Below are positions 44,611 to 57,367 of a stretch of DNA of 64,000 nt, in pieces; position 1 is the first letter of the stretch, and every line of letters starts with the position of its first letter. The notes beneath the pieces were generated by a model that saw only the letters and a program-made list of their open reading frames with translations, had not been told where the DNA came from and searched no databases. A program made the position numbers and the translations under genes. The stretch is from Actinomyces radicidentis (GTDB lineage: Bacteria > Actinomycetota > Actinomycetes > Actinomycetales > Actinomycetaceae). Location of the stretch: contig NZ_CP014228.1 of NCBI RefSeq assembly GCF_001553565.1, positions 2,418,001-2,482,000 on the forward strand, given 5' to 3'.

Positions 44611-45926
44611 CCTCCCACCTCCTCACCGGAGTCCGCCCCTACGGCGAGGACGCCGTCGACATCCTCGTCACCGACGGCGTCATCGCCGCCGTCGGCGCCG
44701 ACGGCGCCGACCAGGCGCCCGAGGACGTCGTCCGTCACGACCTCGCCGGACTCGTGGCCCTGCCCGGCCTCGTCGACCTGCACACCCACCTGCGCGAGCC
44801 CGGCGGCGAGTCCGCCGAGACGGTCCTGTCCGGCACACGCGCCGCCGCCGCCGGCGGCTACACGGCCGTGTTCGCCATGGCCAACACCGACCCCGTCCAG
44901 GACAACGCCGGCGTCGTCGAGCAGGTCCTGCGCCTGGGGCACGAGGCCGGCTACGTCGACGTCCACCCCATCGGCGCCGTCAGCCAGGGGCGCAAGGGCG
45001 AGCACCTCTCCGAGATGGGCGCCATGGCGCAGTCCGCCGCCCACGTGCGCGTCTTCTCCGACGACGGCTCCTGCGTCTCCGACCCCGTCCTCATGCGCCG
45101 GGCCCTGGAGTACGTCAAGGCCTTCGACGGCGTCATCGCCCAGCACGCCCAGGACCCCCGCCTCACCGAGGGCGCCCAGATGCACGAGGGCGCCGTCTCC
45201 GCGGAGCTCGGCCTGCGCGGCTGGCCCGCCGTCGCCGAGGAGTCGGTCATCGCCCGCGACGTCCTCCTCGCCGAGCACGTCGGGTCCCGCCTCCACGTCT
45301 GCCACGTCTCCACCGCCGGCAGCGTCGACATCATCCGCTGGGCCAAGGGCCGCGGCATCGACGTCACTGCCGAGGTCACCCCCCACCACCTCCTCCTCAC
45401 CGACGAGATGGCGCGCACCTACTCGCCCCTGTACAAGGTCAACCCGCCGCTGCGCACCGCGGACGACGTCGAGGCCCTGCGCGAGGCGCTCGCCGACGGC
45501 ACCATCGACGTCATCGGCACCGACCACGCGCCCCACCCGCTGGAGTCCAAGGACTGCGAGTGGCAGGCCGGCGCCTTCGGCATGACCGGGCTCGAGACGG
45601 CCCTGTCCGTCCTCATCGAGACGATGGTCGCCCCCGGCCGCATGAGCTGGCGCGACCTCGCCCGGGTCATGTCCACCGCCCCCGCCCTCATCGGCCGCGC
45701 CGCCGACCAGGGCCAGGGCCTCGAGGTCGGCGCCCCGGCCAACATCGCCGTCGTCGACCCCGAGGTGCGCCGCACCGTGGACCCGCGGGCCCAGTGGACG
45801 CACTCGACCAACACCCCGTACGCGGGGATGGAGCTGCCCGGCAAGGTGGTCGCCACCTTCCTGCACGGGCGGCCCACCGTCCTGGACGGCGAGCCCGTCG
45901 CCCACCCGACCGACCAGGAGGACTGA
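44607..45926 (+). CDS. pyrC: Dihydroorotase
   Basis: This zinc enzyme closes carbamoyl aspartate to dihydroorotate. It is a type I dihydroorotase of 439 residues with the zinc motif [44 protein letters not shown], the metal His in [30 protein letters not shown] and the Asp in [17 protein letters not shown]. The start is a GTG overlapping the pyrB stop (GTGA). Confidence 0.96.
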   Translation: MTSHLLTGVRPYGEDAVDILVTDGVIAAVGADGADQAPEDVVRHDLAGLVALPGLVDLHTHLREPGGESAETVLSGTRAAAAGGYTAVFAMANTDPVQDNAGVVEQVLRLGHEAGYVDVHPIGAVSQGRKGEHLSEMGAMAQSAAHVRVFSDDGSCVSDPVLMRRALEYVKAFDGVIAQHAQDPRLTEGAQMHEGAVSAELGLRGWPAVAEESVIARDVLLAEHVGSRLHVCHVSTAGSVDIIRWAKGRGIDVTAEVTPHHLLLTDEMARTYSPLYKVNPPLRTADDVEALREALADGTIDVIGTDHAPHPLESKDCEWQAGAFGMTGLETALSVLIETMVAPGRMSWRDLARVMSTAPALIGRAADQGQGLEVGAPANIAVVDPEVRRTVDPRAQWTHSTNTPYAGMELPGKVVATFLHGRPTVLDGEPVAHPTDQED

Positions 45927-45931
45927 GTCGC

Positions 45932-47221
45932 ATGACCTCCCCCGCCAGCACCACCGAGGGTCCCACGGCCCGTTCCACGAGCGCGCGGGGGACCGCGCTG
46001 CTCGTCCTCGAGGACGGCTACGTCCTGCGCGGACGCGCCTACGGCGCCACGGGGCGGACGGTCGGTGAGATCGTCTTCAACACCGGCATGACCGGCTACC
46101 AGGAGACCCTCACCGACCCGTCCTACCACCGCCAGATCGTCGTTCAGACGGCACCGCACATCGGCAACACAGGCGTCAACGACGAGGACCCCGAGTCCGC
46201 CCGCATCTGGGTGGCCGGCTACGTCGTCCGCGACCCCGCCCGCCGCGCCTCCTCCTGGCGCGCCCGCCGCGAGCTGGAGGACGATCTCGCCGCCTCCGAC
46301 GTCGTCGGGATCTGCGAGGTCGACACCCGCGCGCTCACCCGTCACCTGCGCGAGAGGGGCGCCATGCGCGCCGGCATCTTCTCCGGTGACGCCCTGCCCG
46401 CCGGGGCCGCCGACGCCGCAGGGCCCTCCCAGGCCGCCGTCGACGTCTGCCTCGGCACCGTCCGCGCCGAGCCGGAGATGACCGGCCAGGCCCTCGCCGC
46501 CGAGGTCTCCACCCCCGAGGGCTACGTCGTCGAGCCCTCCGGCGAGTACGAGGGCCGCGAGCCGGTCGCCGTCGTCGCCGCCATCGACCTCGGCATCAAG
46601 GCCCGCACCCCCTGGCAGCTCGCCGAGCGCGGCGTGCGCGTCCACGTCCTGCCCCAGTCGGCCACCTTCGACGAGGTGCTCGCCCTGAGCCCCGACGGCG
46701 TCTTCTTCTCCAACGGCCCGGGCGACCCCGGCACCGCCACGAGCGAGGTCGAGCTGCTGCGCGGCGTCCTCGACGCCCGGATCCCCTTCTTCGGGATCTG
46801 CCTCGGCAACCAGATCCTCGGCCGGGCCCTGGGCTACGGGACCTACAAGCTCGCCTACGGCCACCGCGGCGTCAACCAGCCGGTCCTCGACCGCGCCACC
46901 GGCCGCGTCGAGATCACCGCCCACAACCACGGCTTCGCCGTCGACGCCCCCGCCGACGCGCCGTCGGTCGCCCCCTACGACGACGGCCGCTACGGACGCG
47001 TCGAGGTCTCCCACACGGACCTCAACGACGGCGTCGTCGAGGGCCTGCGCGCCCTCGACCTGCCCGCCTTCTCCGTCCAGTACCACCCCGAGGCCGCCGC
47101 CGGCCCCCACGACGGCGAGCACCTCTTCGACCGCTTCATCCGCCTCATGCGCGAGAACCGCGAGGCCACCGCGACCGACCCGACCGCCGCGCCCACCGCG
47201 CCGGCGGGGGAGGAGAACTGA
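45932..47221 (+). CDS. carA: Carbamoyl-phosphate synthase, small (glutaminase) subunit
   Basis: CarA releases ammonia from glutamine for CarB. The ATG at 45932 follows GGAGG. The N-terminal domain shows [18 protein letters not shown] and [17 protein letters not shown]. The class I amidotransferase domain has [12 protein letters not shown], the nucleophile Cys in [16 protein letters not shown] and the His-Glu pair in [14 protein letters not shown]. The length (429) is normal with a disordered C-terminus. carB begins 1 nt after its stop. Confidence 0.97.
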   Translation: MTSPASTTEGPTARSTSARGTALLVLEDGYVLRGRAYGATGRTVGEIVFNTGMTGYQETLTDPSYHRQIVVQTAPHIGNTGVNDEDPESARIWVAGYVVRDPARRASSWRARRELEDDLAASDVVGICEVDTRALTRHLRERGAMRAGIFSGDALPAGAADAAGPSQAAVDVCLGTVRAEPEMTGQALAAEVSTPEGYVVEPSGEYEGREPVAVVAAIDLGIKARTPWQLAERGVRVHVLPQSATFDEVLALSPDGVFFSNGPGDPGTATSEVELLRGVLDARIPFFGICLGNQILGRALGYGTYKLAYGHRGVNQPVLDRATGRVEITAHNHGFAVDAPADAPSVAPYDDGRYGRVEVSHTDLNDGVVEGLRALDLPAFSVQYHPEAAAGPHDGEHLFDRFIRLMRENREATATDPTAAPTAPAGEEN

Positions 47222-47222
47222 C

Positions 47223-50608
<3,386 letters not shown>

Positions 50609-50612
<4 letters not shown>

Positions 50613-51508
50613 GCGACGGCCTCACCAACGAGGTCCGCGAGGACCTGCCCGGCACCCTGCCCTTCGGGGCCCGTCTGGCCGAGGCCATGGACGAGCGCGG
50701 CCCCCTGTGCGTCGGCATCGACCCGCACGGGGCGCTCCTGGAGTCCTGGGGCCTGCCGGACACGCCGGCCGGCCTGCGCGACTTCGCCCTGCGCGTCGTC
50801 GACGCCGTCGGCGGGCGCGTCGCCGCGGTCAAGCCCCAGTCGGCGTTCTTCGAGCGGCACGGCTCCGCCGGCGTCGCCGTCCTCGAGGAGACCCTCGCGG
50901 CCGTGCGCGAGGCGGGGACCCTGTCCATCCTCGACGTCAAGCGCGGCGACATCGGCTCCACCATGGGCGGCTACGCCCAGGCCTACCTCGCCGACGGCGC
51001 CCCGCTCGCCGCCGACGCCATCACCGTCTCGCCCTACCTCGGCTACGGCTCGCTCGCCCCGGCGCTCGACCTGGCCGCGCAGACCGGCCGCGGCGTCTTC
51101 GTCCTCGCGCTCACCTCGAATCCGGAGGGGGCCTCGGTGCAGCACGCGGTGGGGGAGTCGGAGCGCTCCGTCGCGCGCTCCGTCGTCGAGGGCGCGGCCG
51201 GCTCCAACGCGGTCGCGCGCGCGGCCGGGACGCTCGGCAGCGTCGGCCTCGTCGTCGGCGCCACGATCGGCGACGCCGTCGACCGGCTCGGGATCGACCT
51301 GGCCGCGGCCAACGCGCCCCTGCTCGCCCCCGGCGTCGGCGCCCAGGGCGCCGGGGCCGCCGAGCTCGAGGCCGTCTTCGGGGCGGCCCGCCGCAACGTC
51401 CTCGCGTCGACCTCCAGGGGCGTGCTGCGCGCCGGCCCGGACGCGGCGGACCTGCGCGAGGCCGCGAGGACCGCGACGGACCAGGCGGCGCGCGCGCTGC
51501 GCGCCTGA
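50609..51508 (+). CDS. pyrF: Orotidine 5-phosphate decarboxylase (type 2)
   Basis: This enzyme decarboxylates OMP to UMP, the last step of the pathway. The 299-residue protein belongs to the longer type 2 subfamily: [33 protein letters not shown], the catalytic Lys in [44 protein letters not shown] and [10 protein letters not shown]. It is the last gene of the operon; pyrD and pyrE are not in the window. Confidence 0.96.
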
Positions 51509-51564
51509 CGAGCGACCCGCACTAGCACGCCAGGTGCGACCCTCGCCACACCGCGAGGCCCTGA

Positions 51565-51608
51565 GCAGCGGGGTCGCCTCCGGAAACCGTCGGAGACGAC
51601 CCCGCTGC
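51565..51608 (+). terminator. pyr operon terminator
   Basis: GCAGCGGGGTCG (51565-51576) pairs with CGACCCCGCTGC (51597-51608). An inner CTCCG/CGGAG stem closes a GAAACCGT loop, making a nearly continuous 17-bp hairpin 56 nt after the pyrF stop. Confidence 0.78.
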
Positions 51609-51701
51609 GGCGCCCACGCCGGGCGTTCGGCCCCCGAAGGCCGGGTTCGCACCGTATCCTTGCCTCGTCCGACGATTGTCTATCGACGAAGGAGACCGGC
51701 C

Positions 51702-52013
51702 ATGGCGCTGCCTGTGCTCACCCAGGAGCAGCGAGCCGACGCCCTCGCCCGGGCCGCACGGGCCCGCACCCGCCGCGCCGAGGTCAAGGTGTCCCTCAAG
51801 AACGGCTCCATGCGCCTGTCGGAGTTCCTCGACGCCGCGAAGGACGACGAGGTCCTCGGCAAGATGAAGGTCGTCTCCCTCCTCCAGTCCATGCCCCGCG
51901 TCGGCGCCACCACCGCCGGCGCCGTCATGGCCGAGGTCGGCATCTCCTCCTCCCGCCGCGTCCGCGGCCTGGGCGCCCACCAGCGCGCCGAGCTCGTCCG
52001 CCGCTTCGGCTGA
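51702..52013 (+). CDS. mihF: Actinobacterial integration host factor MihF
   Basis: This 103-residue nucleoid protein bends DNA and stabilises nucleoid structure; it is specific to actinobacteria and unrelated to proteobacterial IHF. Characteristic segments are [40 protein letters not shown] and the helix-two-turn-helix region [20 protein letters not shown], then [19 protein letters not shown]. The ATG at 51702 follows GAAGGAGA. TATCCT at 51655-51660 is a likely -10. The position between pyrF and gmk is conserved in the phylum. Confidence 0.95.
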   Translation: MALPVLTQEQRADALARAARARTRRAEVKVSLKNGSMRLSEFLDAAKDDEVLGKMKVVSLLQSMPRVGATTAGAVMAEVGISSSRRVRGLGAHQRAELVRRFG

Positions 52014-52080
52014 GCGTGAGCCTCGCGACGGTGCCCCTCCCCGTCTTCGTCAGCGCCGCCGCGTGAGCGATGATCGGGTC

Positions 52081-52659
52081 ATGAGCGCGCCCACCCCGTC
52101 CCGAGCCCCCCGCCTCACCGTCGTCGCCGGTCCCACCGCCGTCGGCAAGGGGACGATCGTGGCCGAGCTGCGCCGCCGCCACCCCGAGCTCTTCATCTCC
52201 GTCTCCGCGACCACCCGCTTGCCCCGCCCCGGCGAGGTCGACGGGGTGCACTACCACTTCGTCTCCGACGAGCAGTTCGACCGCCTCGTCGCCGACGGCC
52301 AGATGCTCGAGTGGGCCCTCGTCCACGGCCAGAACCGCTACGGGACGCCCCGCGGCCCGGTCCAGGGCGAGCTCGACGCCGGGCGCCCGGCCCTCCTCGA
52401 GATCGACCTCGCCGGCGCCCGTCAGGTCCGCCACTCCATGCCGGAGGCGCAGCTCGTGTTCATCGCGCCGCCCTCCTGGGACGAGCTCGTCTCCCGGCTC
52501 GTCGGGCGCGGCACCGAGGGCGAGGCCGAGCGGGAGCGGCGACTGGCCACCGCCCGGGTCGAGATGGACGCGGCCGATGAGTTCGACCGGGTCATCGTCA
52601 ACGACACCGTGGCGCGTGCCACGGACGAGCTCGAGGAGCTCCTCGGCCTGGCGGGCTAG
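52081..52659 (+). CDS. gmk: Guanylate kinase
   Basis: Gmk phosphorylates GMP to GDP. Visible: P-loop [20 protein letters not shown], the GMP-binding [59 protein letters not shown] and [14 protein letters not shown]. The more usual P-loop text is SGPSGVGKGT; here the changes leave the Gly-Lys core intact. I used the ATG at 52081 rather than the in-frame GTG at 52063 (192 residues). Its stop codon TAG is part of the -10 hexamer of rpoZ. Confidence 0.95.
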   Translation: MSAPTPSRAPRLTVVAGPTAVGKGTIVAELRRRHPELFISVSATTRLPRPGEVDGVHYHFVSDEQFDRLVADGQMLEWALVHGQNRYGTPRGPVQGELDAGRPALLEIDLAGARQVRHSMPEAQLVFIAPPSWDELVSRLVGRGTEGEAERERRLATARVEMDAADEFDRVIVNDTVARATDELEELLGLAG

Positions 52660-52662
52660 ACT
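52657..52662 (+). promoter_or_regulatory. -10 element of rpoZ overlapping the gmk stop codon
   Basis: TAGACT begins with the TAG stop of gmk; a transcript from here would have a leader of about 34 nt before the rpoZ ATG. Confidence 0.45.
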
Positions 52663-52702
52663 GTCACGGTTGCAACCGCGTCCACGAAAGCAGGAGAAGC
52701 AC

Positions 52703-53113
52703 ATGCTCGGAACCTCCGCTCAGCCCGAGGGCATCACCAACCCGCCCATCGACGAGCTGCTCGAGAAGGTCGACTCCAAGTACGCGCTCGTGGTGGAGGC
52801 CGCCAAGCGCGCCCGCCAGATCAACAGCTACACCCAGCAGCTCGAGGACAACCAGTTCGACTACTTCGGCCCCCTCGTCGAGACCGAGGCCGAGGAGAAG
52901 CCGCTCGGCATCGCCCTGCGCGAGATCGCCGGCGACAAGCTCGAGGTCATCCCCGGCGACGAGGCCCGCGCCCGCCGCGCCGAGGCCGAGGCCGCCCGCC
53001 AGGCCGCCGAGGAGGACATGTTCGCCGACATCTCCCTCGACTCCCCGATCACGCTGGGCGACGAGGGCCAGGACGGCGGCACCGCCACGTCCCTGGACGA
53101 CATCCAGTTCTGA
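52703..53113 (+). CDS. rpoZ: RNA polymerase omega subunit
   Basis: Omega assists folding and assembly of the beta-prime subunit. The ATG at 52703 (AGGAG upstream) starts [20 protein letters not shown], then the conserved [20 protein letters not shown] and [18 protein letters not shown]. The 136 residues exceed the usual 90-110 through an acidic Ala-rich C-terminal tail ([18 protein letters not shown] and beyond). coaBC follows 44 nt downstream. Confidence 0.95.
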   Translation: MLGTSAQPEGITNPPIDELLEKVDSKYALVVEAAKRARQINSYTQQLEDNQFDYFGPLVETEAEEKPLGIALREIAGDKLEVIPGDEARARRAEAEAARQAAEEDMFADISLDSPITLGDEGQDGGTATSLDDIQF

Positions 53114-53157
53114 CACCCGGCCGGGCCCAGCCCACCGGAACGAGGAGCGACCGAGCC

Positions 53158-54507
53158 ATGAGCAGCTCGCCCCAGCGCGCCGCGACCCCCACGGGGACGC
53201 GGCGCGTTGTCGTCGGCGTCTCCGGGTCCATCGCGGCCTACAAGGCGCCCTTCGTCGTCCGCCTGCTGCGGGCCGCCGGCCACGAGGTCCGCGTCGTTCC
53301 GACCGAGGCCGCCCTGCGCTTCATCGGCGCCCCGGCGCTCGCCGCCGTCTCCGGGCACCCGGTCGACACGGGCGTCTTCGACGACCCGGCCGCCGTCGAG
53401 CACGTCGCCGTGGGGGAGTGGGCCGAGCTCGTCCTCATCGCACCCGCCAGCGCGGACCTCCTCGCGCGCCTGGCCGCCGGCCGCGCCGACGACCTCCTCA
53501 CCGCCACGGTCCTCACGACGACGGCGCCCGTCGTCGTCGCCCCGGCCATGCACACCCAGATGTGGCTCAACCCCGCCACCGTCGAGAACGTCGCCACGCT
53601 GCGCCGTCGCGGGGTCACCGTCATCGAGCCGGACTCCGGCCGCCTCACCGGGGCCGACTCCGGCGTCGGCCGCTTCCCCGAGCCCGAGCGCGTGGTCGCC
53701 GAGGCACTCGCCGTGCTCGGGGGCGACGGCGCCCCGCGTGCCGGCGCTCCGGCGGCGCTCACGGACCAGGACCTCGCTGGACGGCACGTCGTCGTCTCGG
53801 CGGGCGGCACCCGCGAGCCCCTCGACCCGGTCCGCTTCCTCGGCAACCGCTCCTCGGGGCGCCTCGGCACCCTCATCGCCGCCGAGGCCGCGCGGCACGG
53901 CGCCCGCGCCACCCTCGTCGCCGCCAACGTCGGCTCCGACGTGCTCGCCCTGCTGCCCGCAGGCGTCGAGGTCGTTCCCGTCGGCACCGCCCTCGAGCTC
54001 GAGGCCGCCGTCCGCACCGCATGCGCGGACGCCGCCGCCGTCGTCATGACCGCCGCCGTCGCCGACTTCCGCCCCGCCGTCGTCTCCGGCACCAAGATCA
54101 AGAAGCACGGCCTCGACGGGGACGGCGCAGGGCATGGCGGAGCGTCGGGCGCTGCGAAGGGAGACGCGCGCCCGGCGCCCATCGAGCTCGTCGAGAACCC
54201 CGACGTGCTCGCCGGCCTCGTTACCCGCCCGCCGCGCACCGACGGCGGGCGCACCCTCGTCGTCGGCTTCGCCGCGGAGACCGGCGACGCCACCGGTGAC
54301 GTCCTCGCCCACGGCGCCGCCAAGGCCCGCCGCAAGGGCGCCGACCTGCTCGCCGTCAACGCCGTCGGCGACGGCGTCGGCTTCGGTGACGTCGACTCCG
54401 CCGTCGTCGTGCTCGACCGCGACGGCGCGGAGGTGGCTCGGGCGGCCGGCTCCAAGGGCCACATCGCCGCTGGCCTCGTCAACCTGATCGCGGCGCGTCT
54501 GGCCTGA
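53158..54507 (+). CDS. coaBC: Phosphopantothenoylcysteine decarboxylase / phosphopantothenate-cysteine ligase
   Basis: This bifunctional enzyme performs two successive coenzyme A steps. The FMN-dependent CoaC half shows VVVGVSGSIAAYKAPFVVRL, IAPASADLLARLA and APAMHTQMWLNPATVENV. The CoaB ligase half shows VVSAGGTREPLDPVRFLGNR, MTAAVADFRP, the KIKK motif and GFAAETGD. An insertion of about 20 residues (GDGAGHGGASGAAKGDARPA) follows KIKK. The 449 residues start at the ATG at 53158. Position after rpoZ is typical for actinobacteria. Confidence 0.96.
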   Translation: MSSSPQRAATPTGTRRVVVGVSGSIAAYKAPFVVRLLRAAGHEVRVVPTEAALRFIGAPALAAVSGHPVDTGVFDDPAAVEHVAVGEWAELVLIAPASADLLARLAAGRADDLLTATVLTTTAPVVVAPAMHTQMWLNPATVENVATLRRRGVTVIEPDSGRLTGADSGVGRFPEPERVVAEALAVLGGDGAPRAGAPAALTDQDLAGRHVVVSAGGTREPLDPVRFLGNRSSGRLGTLIAAEAARHGARATLVAANVGSDVLALLPAGVEVVPVGTALELEAAVRTACADAAAVVMTAAVADFRPAVVSGTKIKKHGLDGDGAGHGGASGAAKGDARPAPIELVENPDVLAGLVTRPPRTDGGRTLVVGFAAETGDATGDVLAHGAAKARRKGADLLAVNAVGDGVGFGDVDSAVVVLDRDGAEVARAAGSKGHIAAGLVNLIAARLA

Positions 54508-54513
54508 CTATCT

Positions 54514-54547
54514 TCTCACCCGGGACCACCCGGTCCGGGAGGTGAGA
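54514..54547 (+). terminator. coaBC terminator hairpin
   Basis: TCTCACC-CGGGACC (54514-54527) pairs with GGTCCGG and GGTGAGA (to 54547) around ACCC, beginning 7 nt after the coaBC stop, with one bulged base. Confidence 0.7.
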
Positions 54548-54624
54548 CCCGTGCCTATGGTGGCCGTGAGGGCCGACCGCGCGGCGGCCCTCGGAAACCG
54601 GCACCGCGCGCGGAAGTGACCTGC

Positions 54625-55923
54625 ATGACCCGAGCGTCCACCAGAGAGATGACCGTCGCCGAGATGATCGAGGCGGTGCTGCGCCCGCCCCTGCCGGTGC
54701 GCTTCACCGGCTACGACGGCAGCTCGACGGGACCCGAGGACGCGACCGTCACCTTCCACGTCGTCCGCCCCCGCGCCATCCGCTACGCCCTCACCGCCCC
54801 CGGCGACCTCGGCCTCGCCCGCGCCTACCTCATGGGCGACATCACCACTGAGGGCGTCGAGCCAGGCAACCCCTACGAGGCCTTCGGCGACCTCGAGAAG
54901 CTCAAGCACTGCCTGCGCCGCCCCTCGGCCTCCCAGGCCCGCCGGATGCTCGCCACCGTCGGCGTGCGCAACCTGCGCACCCCCGAGATCCCCGAGACCG
55001 AGGCCGACCCCATGTGGAAGCGCACCCTCAAGGGACTGCGCCCCCACTCCGAGAGGGCCGACTCCGAGACCGTCTCCTCCCACTACGACCGCTCCAACGC
55101 CTACTACCGGCTCGTGCTCGGTCCCTCGATGACCTACACCTGCGCCTGCTTCGAGGACTCCTCCGACTCGCTCGAGGACGCCGAGTGGAACAAGATCCGG
55201 CTCGTCCTCGACAAGCTCGACCTCCAGCCCGGTCAGCGGCTCCTCGACATCGGCTGCGGCTGGGGCAGCGTCCTCGTCGCAGCGGCGCGCAGGGGGATCA
55301 AGGGCATCGGCGTCACCCTGTCGGCCGCCCAGGCCTCCTACGCCAACGCGTGGCTCCAGCGGGAGGGCCTCGACCACCTCGCCGAGGCCCGCGTCATGGA
55401 CTACCGGGAGATCCCCGAGAGGGACTTCGACGGGATCTGCTCGCTCGGCATGATGGAGCACGTCGGGGTGCGGCACTACGACGAGTACTTCGCCAAGATG
55501 TTCGCGATGCTCCGCCCCGGCGGCCGCCTCCTCAACCACCAGATCACCCGCCGCGACGCCCGTCAGGGCAACCGCGCCGGCGCCTTCATCGACCGGTACG
55601 TCTTCCCCGACGGCGAGCTCGCCTCGCCCGGCGTCGTGCACCGCCACCTCGAGGACTCCGGGCTCGAGGTCGTCCACGAGGAGAACCTCCGCCAGCACTA
55701 CGCCTGGACCCTGCAGCACTGGTGCGAGAACCTCCAGGAGCACTGGGACGAGGCCGTCGAGGCCGTCGGACCGCAGACGCCCCTCCTGTGGGGCCTGTAC
55801 ATGGCGGGCTCACGGTGGAACTTCGAGCGCAACAACATCCAGATCCACCAGTTCCTCGCCGTCCGCCCCACCGACGACCCCAAGGGCCACTACTACCCCC
55901 AGCGTCCCTGGTGGCGGGCCTGA
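54625..55923 (+). CDS. Cyclopropane-fatty-acyl-phospholipid synthase family methyltransferase
   Basis: The 432-residue SAM-dependent enzyme should add a methylene or methyl carbon to double bonds of membrane phospholipid acyl chains. It has an N-terminal lipid-binding part (VRPRAIRYALTAPGDLGLAR), then SSHYDRSNAYYRLVLGPSMT and YTCACFEDSSDSLEDAE, SAM-binding LLDIGCGWGSVLVAAARRG, GVTLSAAQASYANAW, the catalytic-Glu region SLGMMEHVGVRHYDEYFAKM and the end WNFERNNIQIHQFLAVRP. A GTG at 54616 is an alternative start 9 nt upstream. metK, which makes its cofactor SAM, is the next gene. Confidence 0.93.
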   Translation: MTRASTREMTVAEMIEAVLRPPLPVRFTGYDGSSTGPEDATVTFHVVRPRAIRYALTAPGDLGLARAYLMGDITTEGVEPGNPYEAFGDLEKLKHCLRRPSASQARRMLATVGVRNLRTPEIPETEADPMWKRTLKGLRPHSERADSETVSSHYDRSNAYYRLVLGPSMTYTCACFEDSSDSLEDAEWNKIRLVLDKLDLQPGQRLLDIGCGWGSVLVAAARRGIKGIGVTLSAAQASYANAWLQREGLDHLAEARVMDYREIPERDFDGICSLGMMEHVGVRHYDEYFAKMFAMLRPGGRLLNHQITRRDARQGNRAGAFIDRYVFPDGELASPGVVHRHLEDSGLEVVHEENLRQHYAWTLQHWCENLQEHWDEAVEAVGPQTPLLWGLYMAGSRWNFERNNIQIHQFLAVRPTDDPKGHYYPQRPWWRA

Positions 55924-55948
55924 CAGCCGCGCCGCCCGCCGCACCCCT

Positions 55949-55954
55949 TAGACT
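55949..55954 (+). promoter_or_regulatory. -10 element of metK
   Basis: TAGACT lies 38 nt before the metK ATG. The 69-nt intergenic space is too short for a SAM riboswitch and none is seen. Confidence 0.5.
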
Positions 55955-55992
55955 CCACTGAGCCCACTACCGCACCGAGGACCGACACCGAC

Positions 55993-57201
55993 ATGGCATC
56001 CAGCTCTCTCCGCCTCTTCACCTCCGAGTCCGTCACCGAGGGACACCCCGACAAGGTCTGCGACCGCGTCTCGGACTCCATCCTCGACGCGATCCTTGAG
56101 CAGGACCCCCACGCGCACGTCGCCGTCGAGACCATGGTGACCACCGGCCTCGTCCACGTCGCCGGCGAGGTCACCACCTCCGCCTACGTCGAGATCCCCG
56201 AGATCGTCCGATCCGAGATCGTCGCCATCGGGTACGACTCCTCCGACGTGTGCTTCGACGGCACCTCCTGCGGCGTCTCCGTCTCCATCGGCCAGCAGTC
56301 GCCCGACATCGCCGCCGGCGTCGACAAGGCTCTCGAGGTCCGCGACGACTCCGGCGACATCGACCCCCTCGACTTCCAGGGCGCCGGCGACCAGGGCCTC
56401 ATGTTCGGCTACGCGTGCACGGACACCGCCGAGCTCATGCCGCTGCCGATCCACCTCGCCCACCGTCTCGCCGAGCGCCTCACCGCCGTGCGCAAGCAGG
56501 GGATCGTCGAGGGCCTGCGCCCCGACGGCAAGACCCAGGTCACCATCGGCTACGACGGGAACGACGCCGTCACGCTCGAGAACGTCGTCGTCTCCACCCA
56601 GCACGACGCCGACCGCAGCCGGGCCTGGCTCACCGAGGCCCTCACCCGCGAGGTCATCCGCCCCGTCCTCGAGGCCGAGGAGGCCAAGGGACTCACGCTG
56701 GCCACCGCCGACGCCGAGGTCCTCGTCAACCCGTCGGGCCAGTTCGTCATCGGCGGCCCCGCCGGCGACGCCGGCCTCACCGGCCGCAAGATCATCGTCG
56801 ACACCTACGGCGGCATGGCCCGCCACGGCGGCGGCGCCTTCTCCGGGAAGGACCCGTCGAAGGTCGACCGCTCCGCCGCCTACGCGATGCGCTGGGTCGC
56901 CAAGAACGTCGTCGCCGCCGGCCTCGCCGAGCGCTGCGAGATCCAGGTCGCCTACGCGATCGGCTCCGCGCGCCCCGTCGGCGTCTACGTCGAGACCTTC
57001 GGCACCGAGAAGGTGCCGGTCGCCTCGATCCAGGCCGCCGTCGACGAGGTCTTCGACCTGCGCCCGGCCGCGATCATCCGCGACCTGGACCTGCTCCACC
57101 CGATCTACCGGGCGACGAGCGCCTACGGCCACTTCGGCCGCCCGGGCTTCACCTGGGAGGAGACGAACCGCGTCGAGGCTCTCCGCGCCGCCGTCGCGTG
57201 A
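55993..57201 (+). CDS. metK: S-adenosylmethionine synthetase
   Basis: MetK makes S-adenosylmethionine from ATP and methionine. The 402-residue protein has [20 protein letters not shown] (ATP), the signature [15 protein letters not shown], the phosphate-binding [20 protein letters not shown] and [20 protein letters not shown]. The length and motifs are normal. Confidence 0.98.
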   Translation: MASSSLRLFTSESVTEGHPDKVCDRVSDSILDAILEQDPHAHVAVETMVTTGLVHVAGEVTTSAYVEIPEIVRSEIVAIGYDSSDVCFDGTSCGVSVSIGQQSPDIAAGVDKALEVRDDSGDIDPLDFQGAGDQGLMFGYACTDTAELMPLPIHLAHRLAERLTAVRKQGIVEGLRPDGKTQVTIGYDGNDAVTLENVVVSTQHDADRSRAWLTEALTREVIRPVLEAEEAKGLTLATADAEVLVNPSGQFVIGGPAGDAGLTGRKIIVDTYGGMARHGGGAFSGKDPSKVDRSAAYAMRWVAKNVVAAGLAERCEIQVAYAIGSARPVGVYVETFGTEKVPVASIQAAVDEVFDLRPAAIIRDLDLLHPIYRATSAYGHFGRPGFTWEETNRVEALRAAVA

Positions 57202-57256
57202 GGAACGTCTGACCGCCCGACCCACGAGCCCGCCGCCCGTCGAGAGCGCCGCGCCC

Positions 57257-57310
57257 GAACGGGGCCACCCCACCCGGACCGTCACGGTCCCGGTCGGGCG
57301 GCCCCGTTCG
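57257..57310 (+). terminator. metK terminator hairpin
   Basis: GAACGGGGCC (57257-57266) pairs with GGCCCCGTTC (57300-57309), with further pairing between CCCGGACCG and CGGTCCCGG inside. A TACCCT hexamer at 57327-57332 just beyond may be the -10 of priA. Confidence 0.7.
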
Positions 57311-57367
57311 CGTCGTGGGCCCGGGCTACCCTGGGCCCGGACCGCAGGACGACCGTGAGGAGGGGCC

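Noticed and set aside
55924-55992. SAM riboswitch before metK
   Set aside because: Only 69 nt separate the genes and no suitable structure is visible.
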